Assembly: GCA_025331125.1 (NCBI GenBank)
Contig: JAOALB010000272.1
Span: 1-35,551 of the forward strand
DNA from: Mycogone perniciosa
Lineage: Eukaryota > Ascomycota > Sordariomycetes > Hypocreales > Hypocreaceae
DNA length: 35,551 nucleotides
Direction of reading: 5' to 3'
Made by a program: the position numbers and the translations under genes. Shown here piece by piece: positions 23,648 through 33,857 of the stretch. The notes beneath the pieces were generated by a model. The model did not search any database. It saw only the letters and a list, made by a program, of their open reading frames with translations, and was not told the DNA's origin. Numbering within the stretch: position 1 is the stretch's first letter; each line of letters opens with the position of its first letter.

Positions 23648-26600
23648 GTACCCCCCCTCCTATTTTGCTATTTAGCTGCAAATAGCTATATTGCTTATAT
23701 AAATTGAAATTCTAAGTAATCTATCTTAACATTTCCAATATAAAGGTAAATGGGGCAAATTATATAGTTTTTAATATTAGTAATATATAGTTTAATTATA
23801 GGCTTTAGCATAGTATAGTCTTTAATCAGCGCTTTGCAGGTATTAGTTTCTTTCTAGCTATTTCCTCTTTTTCTTTTTTTATAATTCCTTTTAATGCCTA
23901 TTGCAGTAGGCCTGGCTTTTTTAGGTTTTTTATATAAAAGTTTTATATTACCTTCTTTTAACTTTATAAGTCTTTGGCTGGTTATTATATAGCAGTATAA
24001 TATCTTTATTTAATAACGTAATAGAAACTATTATTATTATAATAATCTAAAAGCGCTTTAAACTCTTACTTTTTTTATACTTTATTTATATTATCTTCCT
24101 TTTCTAATACCCTGCCTTAAATATTCTTTAACTTAACTTTATTAATTGTCTTTTACTTAAAGTGCAGTAATATAGCTGTTTTAGGTTATAGGAGAGAGTT
24201 ATATAAAACTAGGAAAATCTTTATACTTTCTAGTAAGCCGATGACGCAGGCTTATAGGTATACCTTTATTATTATATAAAGTCTCGTTTATTTATTATTT
24301 AGCTGTTTTATTAACTGGTTAGTTTTTATATTTTATATATTAATAAAGACTTCCTGCCTAATAGTATAAACTAGTAATACCTCCCTTTATATATTTGCAT
24401 TTTCTTTATATCTTTTTTTTAAAGCTTTAATAAAGGCCTTTAATTATATAATAATATATTTAAATTAATTAGTAATAGTATTAATATAAAAAAACTTTCT
24501 TTTCTTTACTGCAGAAAATTTTAGTAGGCAGGGCTATAAAGGCTTTATTTTTAAGTAAAGGTTAAAACTATAGTTAATAAAAAATAATAATATATTAGTA
24601 GTTTTAAATATTATATTATTTATAGTAAATTCAGCTAGTAAAAGCTAGTAGACCTAATTATTTTAATAAACGTTAATAAAAGTTTATAGGTATTATTTTA
24701 TACTTATATTAATTCTTTTAATTTAGCTATTAGTTTTAAAGTAAAAGGCTAATAACTATTTTAATATAACTTTTAATCGCTTTAAATATTATTCCTAGAA
24801 TTTAAATATAAATTATATACTATAGTTTAATATAATATTATTAAGTATACTATAAAAGCAGTAAATCCTGTTAATAAATATATTAGCTAGCTTTTTTATT
24901 AATAGTAAAGTAATAGGTATAAAGTAATATATTTTAATATAGTAATAGACTACTATTAGTAAATATTTATAAATAATATTATAGTAGTGGGATTTAGGCA
25001 GTAATATAATATAGTTAATAGAGATATTTAATTATATATAAAATAAAACTAATAGTAGTTAAAGGAAACTTTATAGTAAAGATTATAAAGCCTTTATTTT
25101 AATATATAGTTTATTGGCTTATATAAATATTTTAATATCTTTTAAAATTTATAGCTATTAGTATATTTAGTTAATAAAGTTTAGGGTTTTAAACCTGCTT
25201 AAATGTTTAGCTAGGCTATTAAAGTAGTTTTTAAATAGGATTTATATATAAAGCTTATTATTAAAGGGAATAAAAAGCTACTTTTAGTAATAAATTCTAT
25301 TATTTATTATTTAGTAATTGTTTATTGCAATCTAGAGTTCTTTGCAGAGCTATTTTAGCTATTGGCAGATATTAAGGTTTTAAAGCGCAGTTACTATTTC
25401 TCTCGCTATAGTATTTTATTTATATACTGCTGCAATTAGGTTATTAATTAGTTTATTTTCTATAGGTATTATTATAGCTATAAGGGCAGCCTTTATAAAT
25501 ATTTTTATATTAAATAAGATTTCTTTTTAAAATATTACCTAAGCTTTAAGGCTAAAAAGATTTTATAGGAGGATAATATATTGCCTGTTTTTAATTTAGT
25601 TATTAAAGAAATTTAATTTTGCAGGCTTATCTTTTACTTTTCTACTTAAAGTATTAGGCTTTATAGCCTTAAAGCCAGGTTAATAAATAATATAAAAGTT
25701 AAAGTTAAAGAGGAATTTAAACTATTAAACTTATTGCTAATTTAAAGCTTTAATTAAAGTAAAGTATTTAAAGTTTTTATAGTCTATAATAATATTAAAT
25801 TCTTATAAGCTTTATAATTTTAAGCGCTATTTTTTTATTACTTTAATAATAGCTAGGAGTTTTTTATTATAGATGTTATAGTTGTATTCTTAATTGTTAT
25901 ACTTTATAGAAAAGAATGCAATAAAGTATAAAATGCCTTTTTTATTATACTATAATAAAATACTGCTTAATGCTTAGTTAAAGGCATTTATTTTAAAGAC
26001 TATTTATGTATTATAGTTAAAGAGGGCTAAGATTAAAGCTAATTTATAAGTGTATTTAATTAAATTAAAGGCTTTTTACTATTTTTCTCTTTAAATATAT
26101 AGTCAGTCTTTCTTTAAAAGCTTAGTTAATAGTGCAGCTATTTTAAAGTATCTTTAAATAAAATAGTAATAAAAGTTTATTAAGTTAAAGAACTTTTATA
26201 AGTCTTTTACTTTTTTAAATAGTTGCTAGTTTAATATAGTTTTAACCTTTTTAGGATTTATCTTTAATCCCTTTAAAGTAATAATTAAGTTAAAGTATTT
26301 TATTTTTATTGTTTTAAATTTATATTTAATAATATTAAATTAAAGGCCAGTATTTTAAAGGCAGGCTATTAATTCACAGATATATTTTTAATATTGCTTT
26401 TAGCTTACAAAGTATATAAAGATATTGTTAAGGTATATTATATAAGTATAGTTAAGAAGGTTATAAAGAGTATAGTTAATATAGTATTAAAATATAATAG
26501 GTGTATTATAGAGGCTAAAGGTATAACTAATATCTTTAAAAGGCTAAACCTTATAATAAATACTATTTTCTATATATATATTTTTAGTAATATAAAGGTT

Positions 26601-28698
26601 ATTAAATGCAGTAATAATATTAAATGTTATATATACCTTTATATAGCTTAAAGCATTAAAGGTTTCCTAAATTAATAGTAATAGATATTAATTTTTAATA
26701 ATAATATTATTTAACCTTTAATAGTTTTAATAGATATAAACGCTGCCTTTTAGTTTTGCAGCTAAAAAGAGGGGAATAATATATTATATTTATAATTTAT
26801 AGATAAATCCTTTTATTAAATTATTATTTAACTATTTTCTTTTTACCTGCAGTTTATTAAATAAAGATAGCCTATTCTTTTAATATAAAAGGTCTTTTCC
26901 TAGTAATATCTTAATCTTATAGTTTTAAGCCTATTATAAAGGAAGCTTATTTACTGTTTTTAGCAGGAAGGTATTATATAGGTTATATAGCTAAGATAAT
27001 AGTTTCTTTAAAATATTTAATTTATTAAGTTTAAGTTTTCCTGCTATAAACTTCTTTATATTAGCAGCTATAATCTTTTTTAATTATATTAAAGAGTAAT
27101 ATTTATTAATAGAGTTATATATTTCTTTTAGTAATATTATTTTTGCTTTAATATAGTCTCCCTATTTTATAAATATTTATTAAAAAAACTTATTTAAAAG
27201 CTTTAGTAGGCTAATAGGCGCTAGTTCTTTAATTTTAATAACTTAATTAATCTTTTCTTAAATTACTTTTATTATATAGATATATAGTTAATAATAAAAG
27301 GTAATAAAGTTTATAGCTGCTATTATTTATATATCCGCTATATTTAAATATACTTTTTAATTTTAAGGTTTAGTTTAGTTTTATAAAAGCAGTATATTAA
27401 AAGGTAATAGTAAAAGCTTTAATAAAAGTTTTCTTTTTTATTATTAACTGTGGATTATAAAGGCAGGCAGCAGCTTTATATATATTTAGTTTAAGATTAT
27501 CTATACTTATATTTCCTTATTAGTAATTTTACTGCACCTACAGGTTATATAGTAATTTTAATTTAATATTAGGGTTTATAAAATGCGCAGTTTATAAGCT
27601 CCTTCTCTAATTAAATTGTAGTCTTCCTTTTCCTAGGTATTTTTAATTAATAGTTATTAATATAGTATAATCTTTTATTTAGTTAAATTAAGCTCTGTTT
27701 TATTCAAGGCATTTTCGACTATTAGTTGCCGGTAATATATATTCCTTATATTAGCTTTAGTGAAGTTATTTTAACTGCTATTAAGACTTATATAGGGCTG
27801 GCTATATTCTTTAAAAGGTAATAGTTATAATAGTAATAAAATTTAAAAATAATAGTTAATTCTTTCCAGTTAATATTAAGGTTATATTTTCTCAGCTATA
27901 AAAGGCTAAAGATAATAGGTATATTATTAAAGATACTTATAATAAAAAAGAGGCAAAGTTCTTTATAAGGGCTAATTATAGTTTATATAATAAAAAAGTT
28001 TAAAATTTTATTAGCTATACTTTTATTAGTAAAAAGGAGGTTTTTAATAAATAGCAGTTATTAGGTAGTAATACTAAATCGCTTAATAAAAGTGCAGCTA
28101 ATAAAAGCTTAAAGTATATAGCCGCTATCTATTAAAGCTTTTATATTAATATAAATATTATATATAAAGGATAGTATAGTTTATATTAAAAGGGATTTAC
28201 TATTTATTAATTTAAATTTAAAGGGCTTTTAATTAAAAAGGCAGCAGTAGATTTATTTTAAAATAATAATACTATTTACAGTTAACCTTTATTTATAACT
28301 TTTAGTAGAGGTTAGTCTTTTCTTTAATTTATAAATTAAGTCTAGGTTTTTAATAGGTATAGCTAATTAAATTAAAGTAGGTTAAAAGTTAATAAAGCAG
28401 TATTACTATTATTGTCTTTATGAATGCTTAAAGAGGGTATATTATTTAAAGCCTGGATTTATAGGTTAATTAAGTATTGCAGGTAATATTAATATACTAC
28501 TAGGGTTTAATTATTATACTTTATTAAGCTATTTTACTATTAGCTTTAACGTATTATTAAGTTAAAGTATAGCTAGTATAGCTAAATTTAGTGATTTTGG
28601 TTTTATGCTTAATATAGATTTCTTTAATATATATTAGCCTATTTCTTTTTATTGCATTTATTAAAGCTATAATTTACTTTTTTATAGTAAAAGTATAG
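23476..28698 (-). mobile_element. Element C: 5'-truncated Ty3/Gypsy copy, same family as B
   Basis: This 5,223-bp element is colinear on the - strand with element B positions of about 7,923-13,141 (5,219 bp), so there is almost no length change over the whole pol region. Integrase, RNase H, RT and the end of gag occur in that order from about 24.0 to 28.7 kb on +. The 5' end is cut inside the gag zinc-knuckle coding region, exactly where the solo LTR at 28,699 begins; the 5' LTR and about 1 kb of gag are missing and do not reappear to the right. The + strand frame at 26,394-26,651 is an antisense shadow of RT. Confidence 0.8.
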
Positions 28699-29083
28699 TG
28701 TTACGACCCGACCCTTTTATGGCTGCATAAAGGGTCCAAGGCGGTATATACCCCGGAAAAACGATAGAATAACTGTTTAATTAGAAAGGATTACTTAGAT
28801 TACTGTAAACTATAGATTACTGGGATTACGGAATATAAGCTAAAGTGATTTAATATAACTATAATCTATATATAATCTAAGTATATTTACTATATATCTT
28901 TTTTATATTATAATTATTTAATATAGTTATTTAAATAGTTATTAATAATTATATTTACTAGAATTACCTGTTGTATAGAATTATAACTATATTACCCTGC
29001 TTAGTATTTATTTTTAACCTCTCTGTTAATATAAACCCTATAAACCTTAGTTTAACTGTTAAAAATTAACCTAGATTGTTATA
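28699..29083 (+). repeat. Solo LTR 1 (TGTTACGAC family) at the compartment boundary
   Basis: This 385-bp unit is related to 33,381-33,772. Shared blocks are the start (TGTTACGACCCGAC / TGTCACGACTCGAC), TTATGGCTGNATAAAGGG, and a conserved last roughly 95 bases beginning ATTACCCTGCT. The middle is strongly AT-shifted here, consistent with RIP. The flanking pentamers TATAG and TATTA agree at four of five positions, a weak target duplication. No primer-binding site or coding sequence of an LTR element follows, so a solo LTR is the simplest reading. The strand is arbitrary. Confidence 0.65.
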
Positions 29084-30150
29084 TATTAATCACTTTTGTT
29101 TAAAAGGCTACTGAGAATCCTAAGCAATACTGTACGTATATCCGCTGCAGTATCCTTTTCTAATACTCTACCCTTTATCCTACCTCCTCGCTAAGGGAAG
29201 GACGATAACGGAAACAATAATATAAGTAGAAGCAAAGATAAGGATAAAATCGATAAAACGGAGCAACTTCGCATTTACATAAAGGAAGCCTTTTAACGAA
29301 TAGAAGCCAATTATACAGAACAGGAATAACGCTATTAATATCTGGTTGCTGAAAACGCCAGACTTCAGCAAATAATTCACTAACAGCAAGCAACTATCCT
29401 AAACTTACAGAATTAAGCCCTGATCTTGGCGCCGACTCTTCTCTCGTCTTAGCCAAAATAGAATGCGTTTCTTTACACGTGACTTTCTCATGCTATTTCG
29501 TCTTCATGGTCCCGTGGATCATATGATGCATATGCCTACAGGATAAATAGCTTATATCACAGCAGAGGTGCGCGAGGTTCGGCGTCCGCACTTTTTAGCA
29601 AACTTCATCGTAGGCAAAAGGCGGACAACCGGATAGAGATCAGATCTGGACAAAATTACAGCGAAGCAGGAATCTGAGGTAAATTTTCAGAACAGTTATT
29701 AACGACCGCTCGCACGTTGACAGTCCATAAAGCAAGGAGGTGCTACATACTGCGCTCAATTGGTTTATTTGTCCCTAGTTACGCACAATTTCGGAAAGGT
29801 GCTGGACAAACACACGTCTCCCGTCCTGGTCAGACATATGCCGTAATTAATGAGCACGCTCGAGACCACTCCATGCTAGCCAGCCTACACATCGCTACCA
29901 CGATACTTAGCACCGGGGGTCTAGCTGCATTAAGCGCCTGGAAAGAAAGACTGCGATTGAAGGCATGAGACTCATAGTGGCCTACCCTGAATAGGCGAGG
30001 AGTCATAACATCTTCCCAATGTCCAGCTTTCATTCTGACCTGAATCGAATTTAGCCAAAAATCACCTTTCATGGCAATAACTCCATCCCCTGATAAAGTA
30101 CTTAATCCCGCCTCATCCTGCATGAAATCCATTGCCTTAACCAAACAAAG
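29084..30150. other. Transition zone and intergenic sequence, no convincing gene
   Basis: Composition becomes normal from about 29,100 onward. Open frames exist on both strands (29,717-29,968 on +, 30,285-29,830 on -), but neither has a good start context, a splice pattern or a recognisable motif, and they overlap each other. A CACGTG and short palindromes occur near 29,477-29,535. I found no RNA gene. The stretch before 30,151 may hold the promoter of the membrane-protein gene. Confidence 0.4.
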
Positions 30151-30775
30151 ATGACCAGTCCCACCAGTCGCCAGCGGAAAAACACAGCTCAGTCTCAGCG
30201 CAGCCAAGATGAAGCGCAGTACCAACAACTTCTGGACAAATACGCAGAGATGCTGGAAACCAATAGAGGGGACTCGGGAACACAACCATTATTCTTAACA
30301 ACCCTTCTGTCCTGGCTTTTCTTGAGGAATAATGTTTCGTTGTCTCGGGCGTATGCTCAATTCCGCCGGTCATATGTTCTGATAACGGCTGGCTCAGCGA
30401 TGAAGGCTGCCATAAAGTTGGCCAAAAGCGCACCAGCCTTGTCGTTCGCTTTTCTCCTCGGCCTTATCTTAGTAGCTGCATTCTTATGGCTTTTGTGGTT
30501 CCTCAAGCGTAACTGCATCTGGATAATCTACCGTATCCTGTTGTAGGTGAGGAGTGAGGGTTAGACTGAAGCATATACTGATGACATCTTATAGTCCATT
30601 GCTATTGAATTCAGTCATCACGATGATTCCAATCCATATTCCTAATATCTATGACGCCCGGTTATCTGCAGCTCTTACTACCACACTTTTCATTACCGGA
30701 TTATTGTTCACGTTCCATATTCATAGGACGTCGTTCATTCCAACTCTTCGGAAGTTGGTGAGAAGAAGGGAGTAA
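30151..30775 (+). CDS. Two-exon gene for a small multi-pass membrane protein, family unknown
   Basis: Exon 1 is 30,151-30,542, the intron 30,543-30,594 (52 bp) and exon 2 30,595-30,775. The intron has 5' GTAGGT, a branch-like CTGAT in TACTGATGAC and 3' TATAG. It removes the TAG that would otherwise end exon 1 and keeps the frame, giving about 190 residues. The start (ACAAAGATGACC) has a fair fungal context. Residues 1-45 are polar, Gln/Arg-rich and possibly helical (DEAQYQQLLDKYAEMLE). About residues 96-118 form a strong membrane segment (LSFAFLLGLILVAAFLWLLW), followed by likely segments near 121-143 and 155-175 and a basic tail (RKLVRRRE). I recognise no family, so a role in a membrane is inference only. 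An extra upstream exon cannot be excluded. Confidence 0.55.
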
Positions 30776-31273
30776 TGCAATGGATAATTGGGCGGCCTTT
30801 GATGAGAGGCGTTTCCGGTGTGAAAGCAATCTGAGCTGCTAGAAGTTTATAGCATTTTACGCGGATTTCCTGAGTGATTATAGCCTACTTATGCTACTTA
30901 TACTACTTACACTACTTGTGCTATACATGTTTGAGTAGTTATGTATTGGAAACTTAAGGGCACCAGATATTCGAGCTATCCAGAGTGGGTGTCCCAGAAG
31001 CCGGAGGTTGAGGAGTAGGGCATCACTTGCTTGCTCCTGTATTTTATACACGGATGCTCCCTGATCATCGACCGCATATTAGGTCCAAGTTACAATTCTT
31101 GCTTATTTCATAGCAATATTACTGTATACCGTATATTCGCCACGATGGCTTGTCATCTGTGAGAAATTTCTGACTACATAATTGTTAAACCCTAAAATAG
31201 AAAGCACGTGGGCAAGTCCAAGCATATGAGCATTCGACGCGGAAGAACAAGTGGCTCTGTACCAGATCAGCTA
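30776..31273. other. Intergenic stretch with a short tandem repeat
   Basis: No supported gene was found. It contains the 9-bp tandem repeat described separately and probably the 3' untranslated region of the upstream gene. Several TATA-like and CATATT motifs occur but none can be tied to a start. Confidence 0.4.
30885..30920 (+). repeat. 9-bp tandem repeat, four copies
   Basis: Four successive units are CTACTTATG, CTACTTATA, CTACTTACA and CTACTTGTG. Differences are confined to the last three bases of the unit and are all transitions. Confidence 0.8.
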
Positions 31274-31725
31274 CTAAGATGAGCAGTACGCAATTCTGTC
31301 GCTCAATATCCCCCAGCCAATTGCAATTGCGGTTGATGTGATCAAGTTGCATGCACGAAACTGTGCTGGTTGGTGAGTCATAACGACTGGTCGTATTAAC
31401 GGTAAGCGGCTGGAAGCGGAATATGCCAAGACATAAAAATACAATCCAACAAAACCCGCGTTTGTAATTATACATGTTGGTCGGAACTCTCTAACCAATG
31501 ACCCACCATAAACACCCGTCTACCAATCGATAGATATTCACGAAGCAACACCATCATAACGGAGAAGGGAATTGTCGCAGTAGCCGCCAGGCAGAAATAG
31601 ATACCAATGAGGCTGGCTTTGACTGCCGGGTCCCACCGTGGATGGTCTATCTTCGGTTCTGGAGCGAATTTATGAGGCTGTCCTGGGCAGCTGTCTTGAA
31701 TATTTAGGAACGGATTCTCTGACCT
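31274..31725 (-). pseudogene. Remnant of a multi-pass membrane protein gene
   Basis: From 31,725 down to 31,468 one - strand frame is open for 85 codons without an early ATG. It contains DHPRWDPAVKASLIGIYF followed by a strongly hydrophobic run (LAATATIPFSVMMVLL) and then LREYLSIGRRVFMVGHW. Near 31,495 the sense appears to pass to another frame (31,498-31,274), which begins VREFRPTCIITNAGFVG and has a second membrane-like segment, LYFYVLAYS. The likely explanation is one frameshift or a lost splice site in a decayed gene. The upstream end lies in the CT-rich leader of the + strand gene at 31,879, so an intact gene cannot coexist here. I could not name the family. The two halves could also be chance open frames. 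Confidence 0.35.
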
Positions 31726-31740
31726 TTATTTTCATCCATC

Positions 31741-31878
31741 TTTGCTCTCTCTCTCTCACGCTTTTCCCACTGGCTCCCCCATCGTCACGCCGTCACCCCC
31801 TTTTCAAGTGCTGGCCTTCCCACACTAGTTTCTTTATACCCAAATCTCCATTGCTTTCCCTTCACCCACACCAACATC
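31741..31878 (+). promoter_or_regulatory. CT-rich leader upstream of the 31,879 start
   Basis: A pyrimidine-rich run on + (TTTGCTCTCTCTCTCTCACG from about 31,740, then CCCCCATCGTCACGCCGTCA) is followed by CACACCAACATCATGACC. CT-rich tracts before the start and a CA-rich leader are common in filamentous fungal genes and support 31,879 as the real start. No TATA box could be assigned. Confidence 0.5.
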
Positions 31879-33081
31879 ATGACCTACTATGACACCGTGC
31901 ATACCAAAACCGTCTTCCTCGAGGTCGCAAAAGACAAGAATGCTACAAGCTTCGAAGCGCTGCGGAACTCTCCTTCCTGGAGGAGCGCTGCCAGCAGTTA
32001 GGGCATTCAACAGCTGTGTAGTAGCCGAGTGCTCTGCGCTAAACCTACGGATAACCTCCCCATTCTCGGGTCTCTGATTAAAAAGATCGATGAAAAGGAA
32101 TTCCATTCAACAATCGCGAGCTTCATCAGTGGCCCAGGAGACTTAGGCGAGCTGCGGAGGTCGTCAGAGCTTCAGATCGTCCGCCACTACGAGCCAGAAA
32201 GCCTAGGCTATTTGCGGTCCTCATTGGGGCAGTTGTTGGGCCGAGGAGGGGCCGAGGAGACAACTGCTGCCTCGCAGAGAGCCCAGAGGGAGAGACGGGC
32301 GCCAGACCTTTACGGAAATTTTGTGTCGTCTTTGGAAGCCGCGCTCGGCGAAGGTGATGATAGCCGACCTCCCACGGCTTCTTCCCATGCTCCTTCTAGT
32401 ACGGGATATACAGTTGACGTAAAGGCCCAAGATACCCTTGTCGAGGACTACACCAGCCGCTTCTTAAGCTGTGCCGTTAGGTGCGTGATCTACTATTGCC
32501 AGTCACCTGACAAGGCGACTCCGCATCTACAATTTCGAGATGCGAGGCTATCCTACACGCATGGAGAAAACGAAAAAAGGATTGAAGCTATCGACGACGG
32601 TGGGGTAGAGTACCTAGCTCCGGACCAGAGGTGGACTCAAGCTGCGATACTGGAGGCGAAACGCTGCTTTCAAAAAATCGAGAACAACAGAGCTACAGTT
32701 GCAGACGAGCTACTGGGTCAACTTGTGGGGGAGGCTCTGACCTTGCGCTTATCAGAAACTAGTTTCTCACGCCCTAGTGAGGATGAGTAAGTGTCCACTG
32801 TTATTTCCTGATCTTGTGTATTGAGATGAATGCTAATGCCTGGAAGCGTCATCATCATTGTCGCCGTCAAGCACTTCATCAAGTTCTTTCACTTCAAGAT
32901 GACCAAGAAGCTTCTTAAAGGATTTAAAGCGCTAGACCCCAAGGCTGAAGCCAATGATGAGACTTTCATGCGTGTTGAATCAACAAAGTGGTTCGATCTG
33001 GTTGACGTGAGCGGCCGCAAGCGCTTCGTTCGCCAGCTGGCAGCTTTGATTGACTGGACGGATTCTCTAGATGAGATTTAA
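31879..33081 (+). CDS. Two-exon gene, about 380 aa, unknown family, interrupted by an in-frame TAG
   Basis: The ATG at 31,879 (ACATCATGACC) opens a frame starting MTYYDTVHTKTVFLEVAK. After 40 codons it meets TAG at 31,999-32,001, then stays open to 32,786. The intron 32,787-32,846 (60 bp) has GTAAGT, a branch TGCTAAT and 3' GAAG. Exon 2 (32,847-33,081) continues in phase and ends at TAA, 381 codons in all. No other ATG exists in frame between the TAG and the end of exon 1, so the 31,879 start is needed. The TAG is best explained by CAG to TAG, a RIP-type change; an unseen intron with weak signals is the alternative. The middle (about residues 160-178) is Ser/Pro-rich and probably disordered. 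Exon 2 opens with VIIIVAVKHFIKFFHF and ends acidic (DWTDSLDEI). I recognise no domain. Confidence 0.55.
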
Positions 33082-33380
33082 GTCTTGGAAGGAGTTGGAG
33101 CCGTGGAAGAGGTTGCTAGATAACCTTTCTTCGAGTGTTGCTGGATATTTCGGCTTGTAGTGCGCTACCTATCCTAGACTAGTTCCATACATACCCACCA
33201 AAATACAGTACAAAGCCTTCGAAATTCCCAAACTTTGCGAATAGCTCCCGCAATAACCTTTCAAGGCAAATCTTCCCATACGTTATGAAGCACTCTTACA
33301 ATAAAATGGCTATAGATGACTCACCTTGGATACCTCATACTCATTTCTTTTAGGAAGCTCTATTATATGCTTTACGAAAG
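33082..33380. other. 3' flank of the interrupted gene, nothing recognised
   Basis: This has normal composition, no open frame of note and an AATAAA-like ACAATAAAATGG at about 33,299 that could serve 3'-end formation. The stretch ends at the solo LTR. Confidence 0.35.
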
Positions 33381-33772
33381 TGTCACGACTCGACTTTCTT
33401 ATGGCTGTATAAAGGGCTCCGAGGGTACGTCCCAACTAATGAACTAGTCTACTGCTACGAGAAATCAATCATCGAAGTACGTACCAAATCACCTGATGAT
33501 TAAAAATGTACCTCAATGATTAGAGACAAAACCATAGGAAACATAGCTACGTTTCCCAACGATCGAAAAGATCGTATTTGTATATCAGACTGCATAAGTC
33601 ACGATCGTTTAGTATAGTTACTTAGACAGTCGCTAACCAAATTGCATTCACCAGAACTCGCCAAGTTCTACAGAATCGTGACGACATTACCCTGCTCAGG
33701 ATCCATCCCTCTCTGCTAACATAAACCCACGAGCCTCAGCTTGACTGTTAGAAATCAACCTGGATCGTCGCA
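33381..33772 (+). repeat. Solo LTR 2 (TGTCACGAC family), little affected by RIP
   Basis: This 392-bp unit from TGTCACGACTCGAC to GATCGTCGCA is related to 28,699-29,083 at both ends and in total length. TG..CA ends are preserved. The flanking pentamers GAAAG (33,376-33,380) and GAAGG (33,773-33,777) agree at four of five positions. GAATCGTGACGACA near 33,673 mirrors the start. Unlike the boundary copy it keeps CpA/TpG dinucleotides and normal GC, so it was inserted after, or escaped, the mutation process. The adjoining sequence contains no retroelement coding. Confidence 0.65.
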
Positions 33773-33857
33773 GAAGGGTACCCGGAGCGAATCAATTCCT
33801 TAAAAAGCTGTTCAATTTGATAATATCTGAAGTTACATGATATCAGCCCATTTAAGC

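Noticed and set aside
26394..26651. 85-codon open frame on +
   Set aside because: It is the antisense shadow of element C reverse transcriptase; the - strand there aligns with element B pol.
241..28698. Possible CRISPR arrays or mitochondrial-type DNA because of AT richness
   Set aside because: There is no regular repeat-spacer spacing; the frames are nuclear retroelement domains damaged by RIP, and mitochondrial genes or tRNAs are absent.
29717..29968. 83-codon frame on + sharing YAQFR with the gene at 30,151
   Set aside because: The shared five residues are too few to show duplication, the frame has no good start context, and it cannot be joined to 30,151 by a convincing intron.
29830..30285. 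151-codon open frame on -
   Set aside because: It overlaps the start of the better supported two-exon gene on +, has no recognisable motif, no leader and no splice signal.
30554..30775. Separate small gene starting at 30,554
   Set aside because: It would need a GTG start; the frame is explained as exon 2 of the 30,151 gene after a 52-bp intron.
31638..31892. 84-codon frame on + rich in Ser/Leu/Pro
   Set aside because: It arises from the CT-rich leader of the 31,879 gene and from the antisense of the membrane-protein remnant.
29084..33380. Complete non-autonomous LTR element between the two direct LTRs
   Set aside because: There is no primer-binding site after LTR 1, no polypurine tract before LTR 2, and no shared outer duplication; each LTR has its own near-match flanks.
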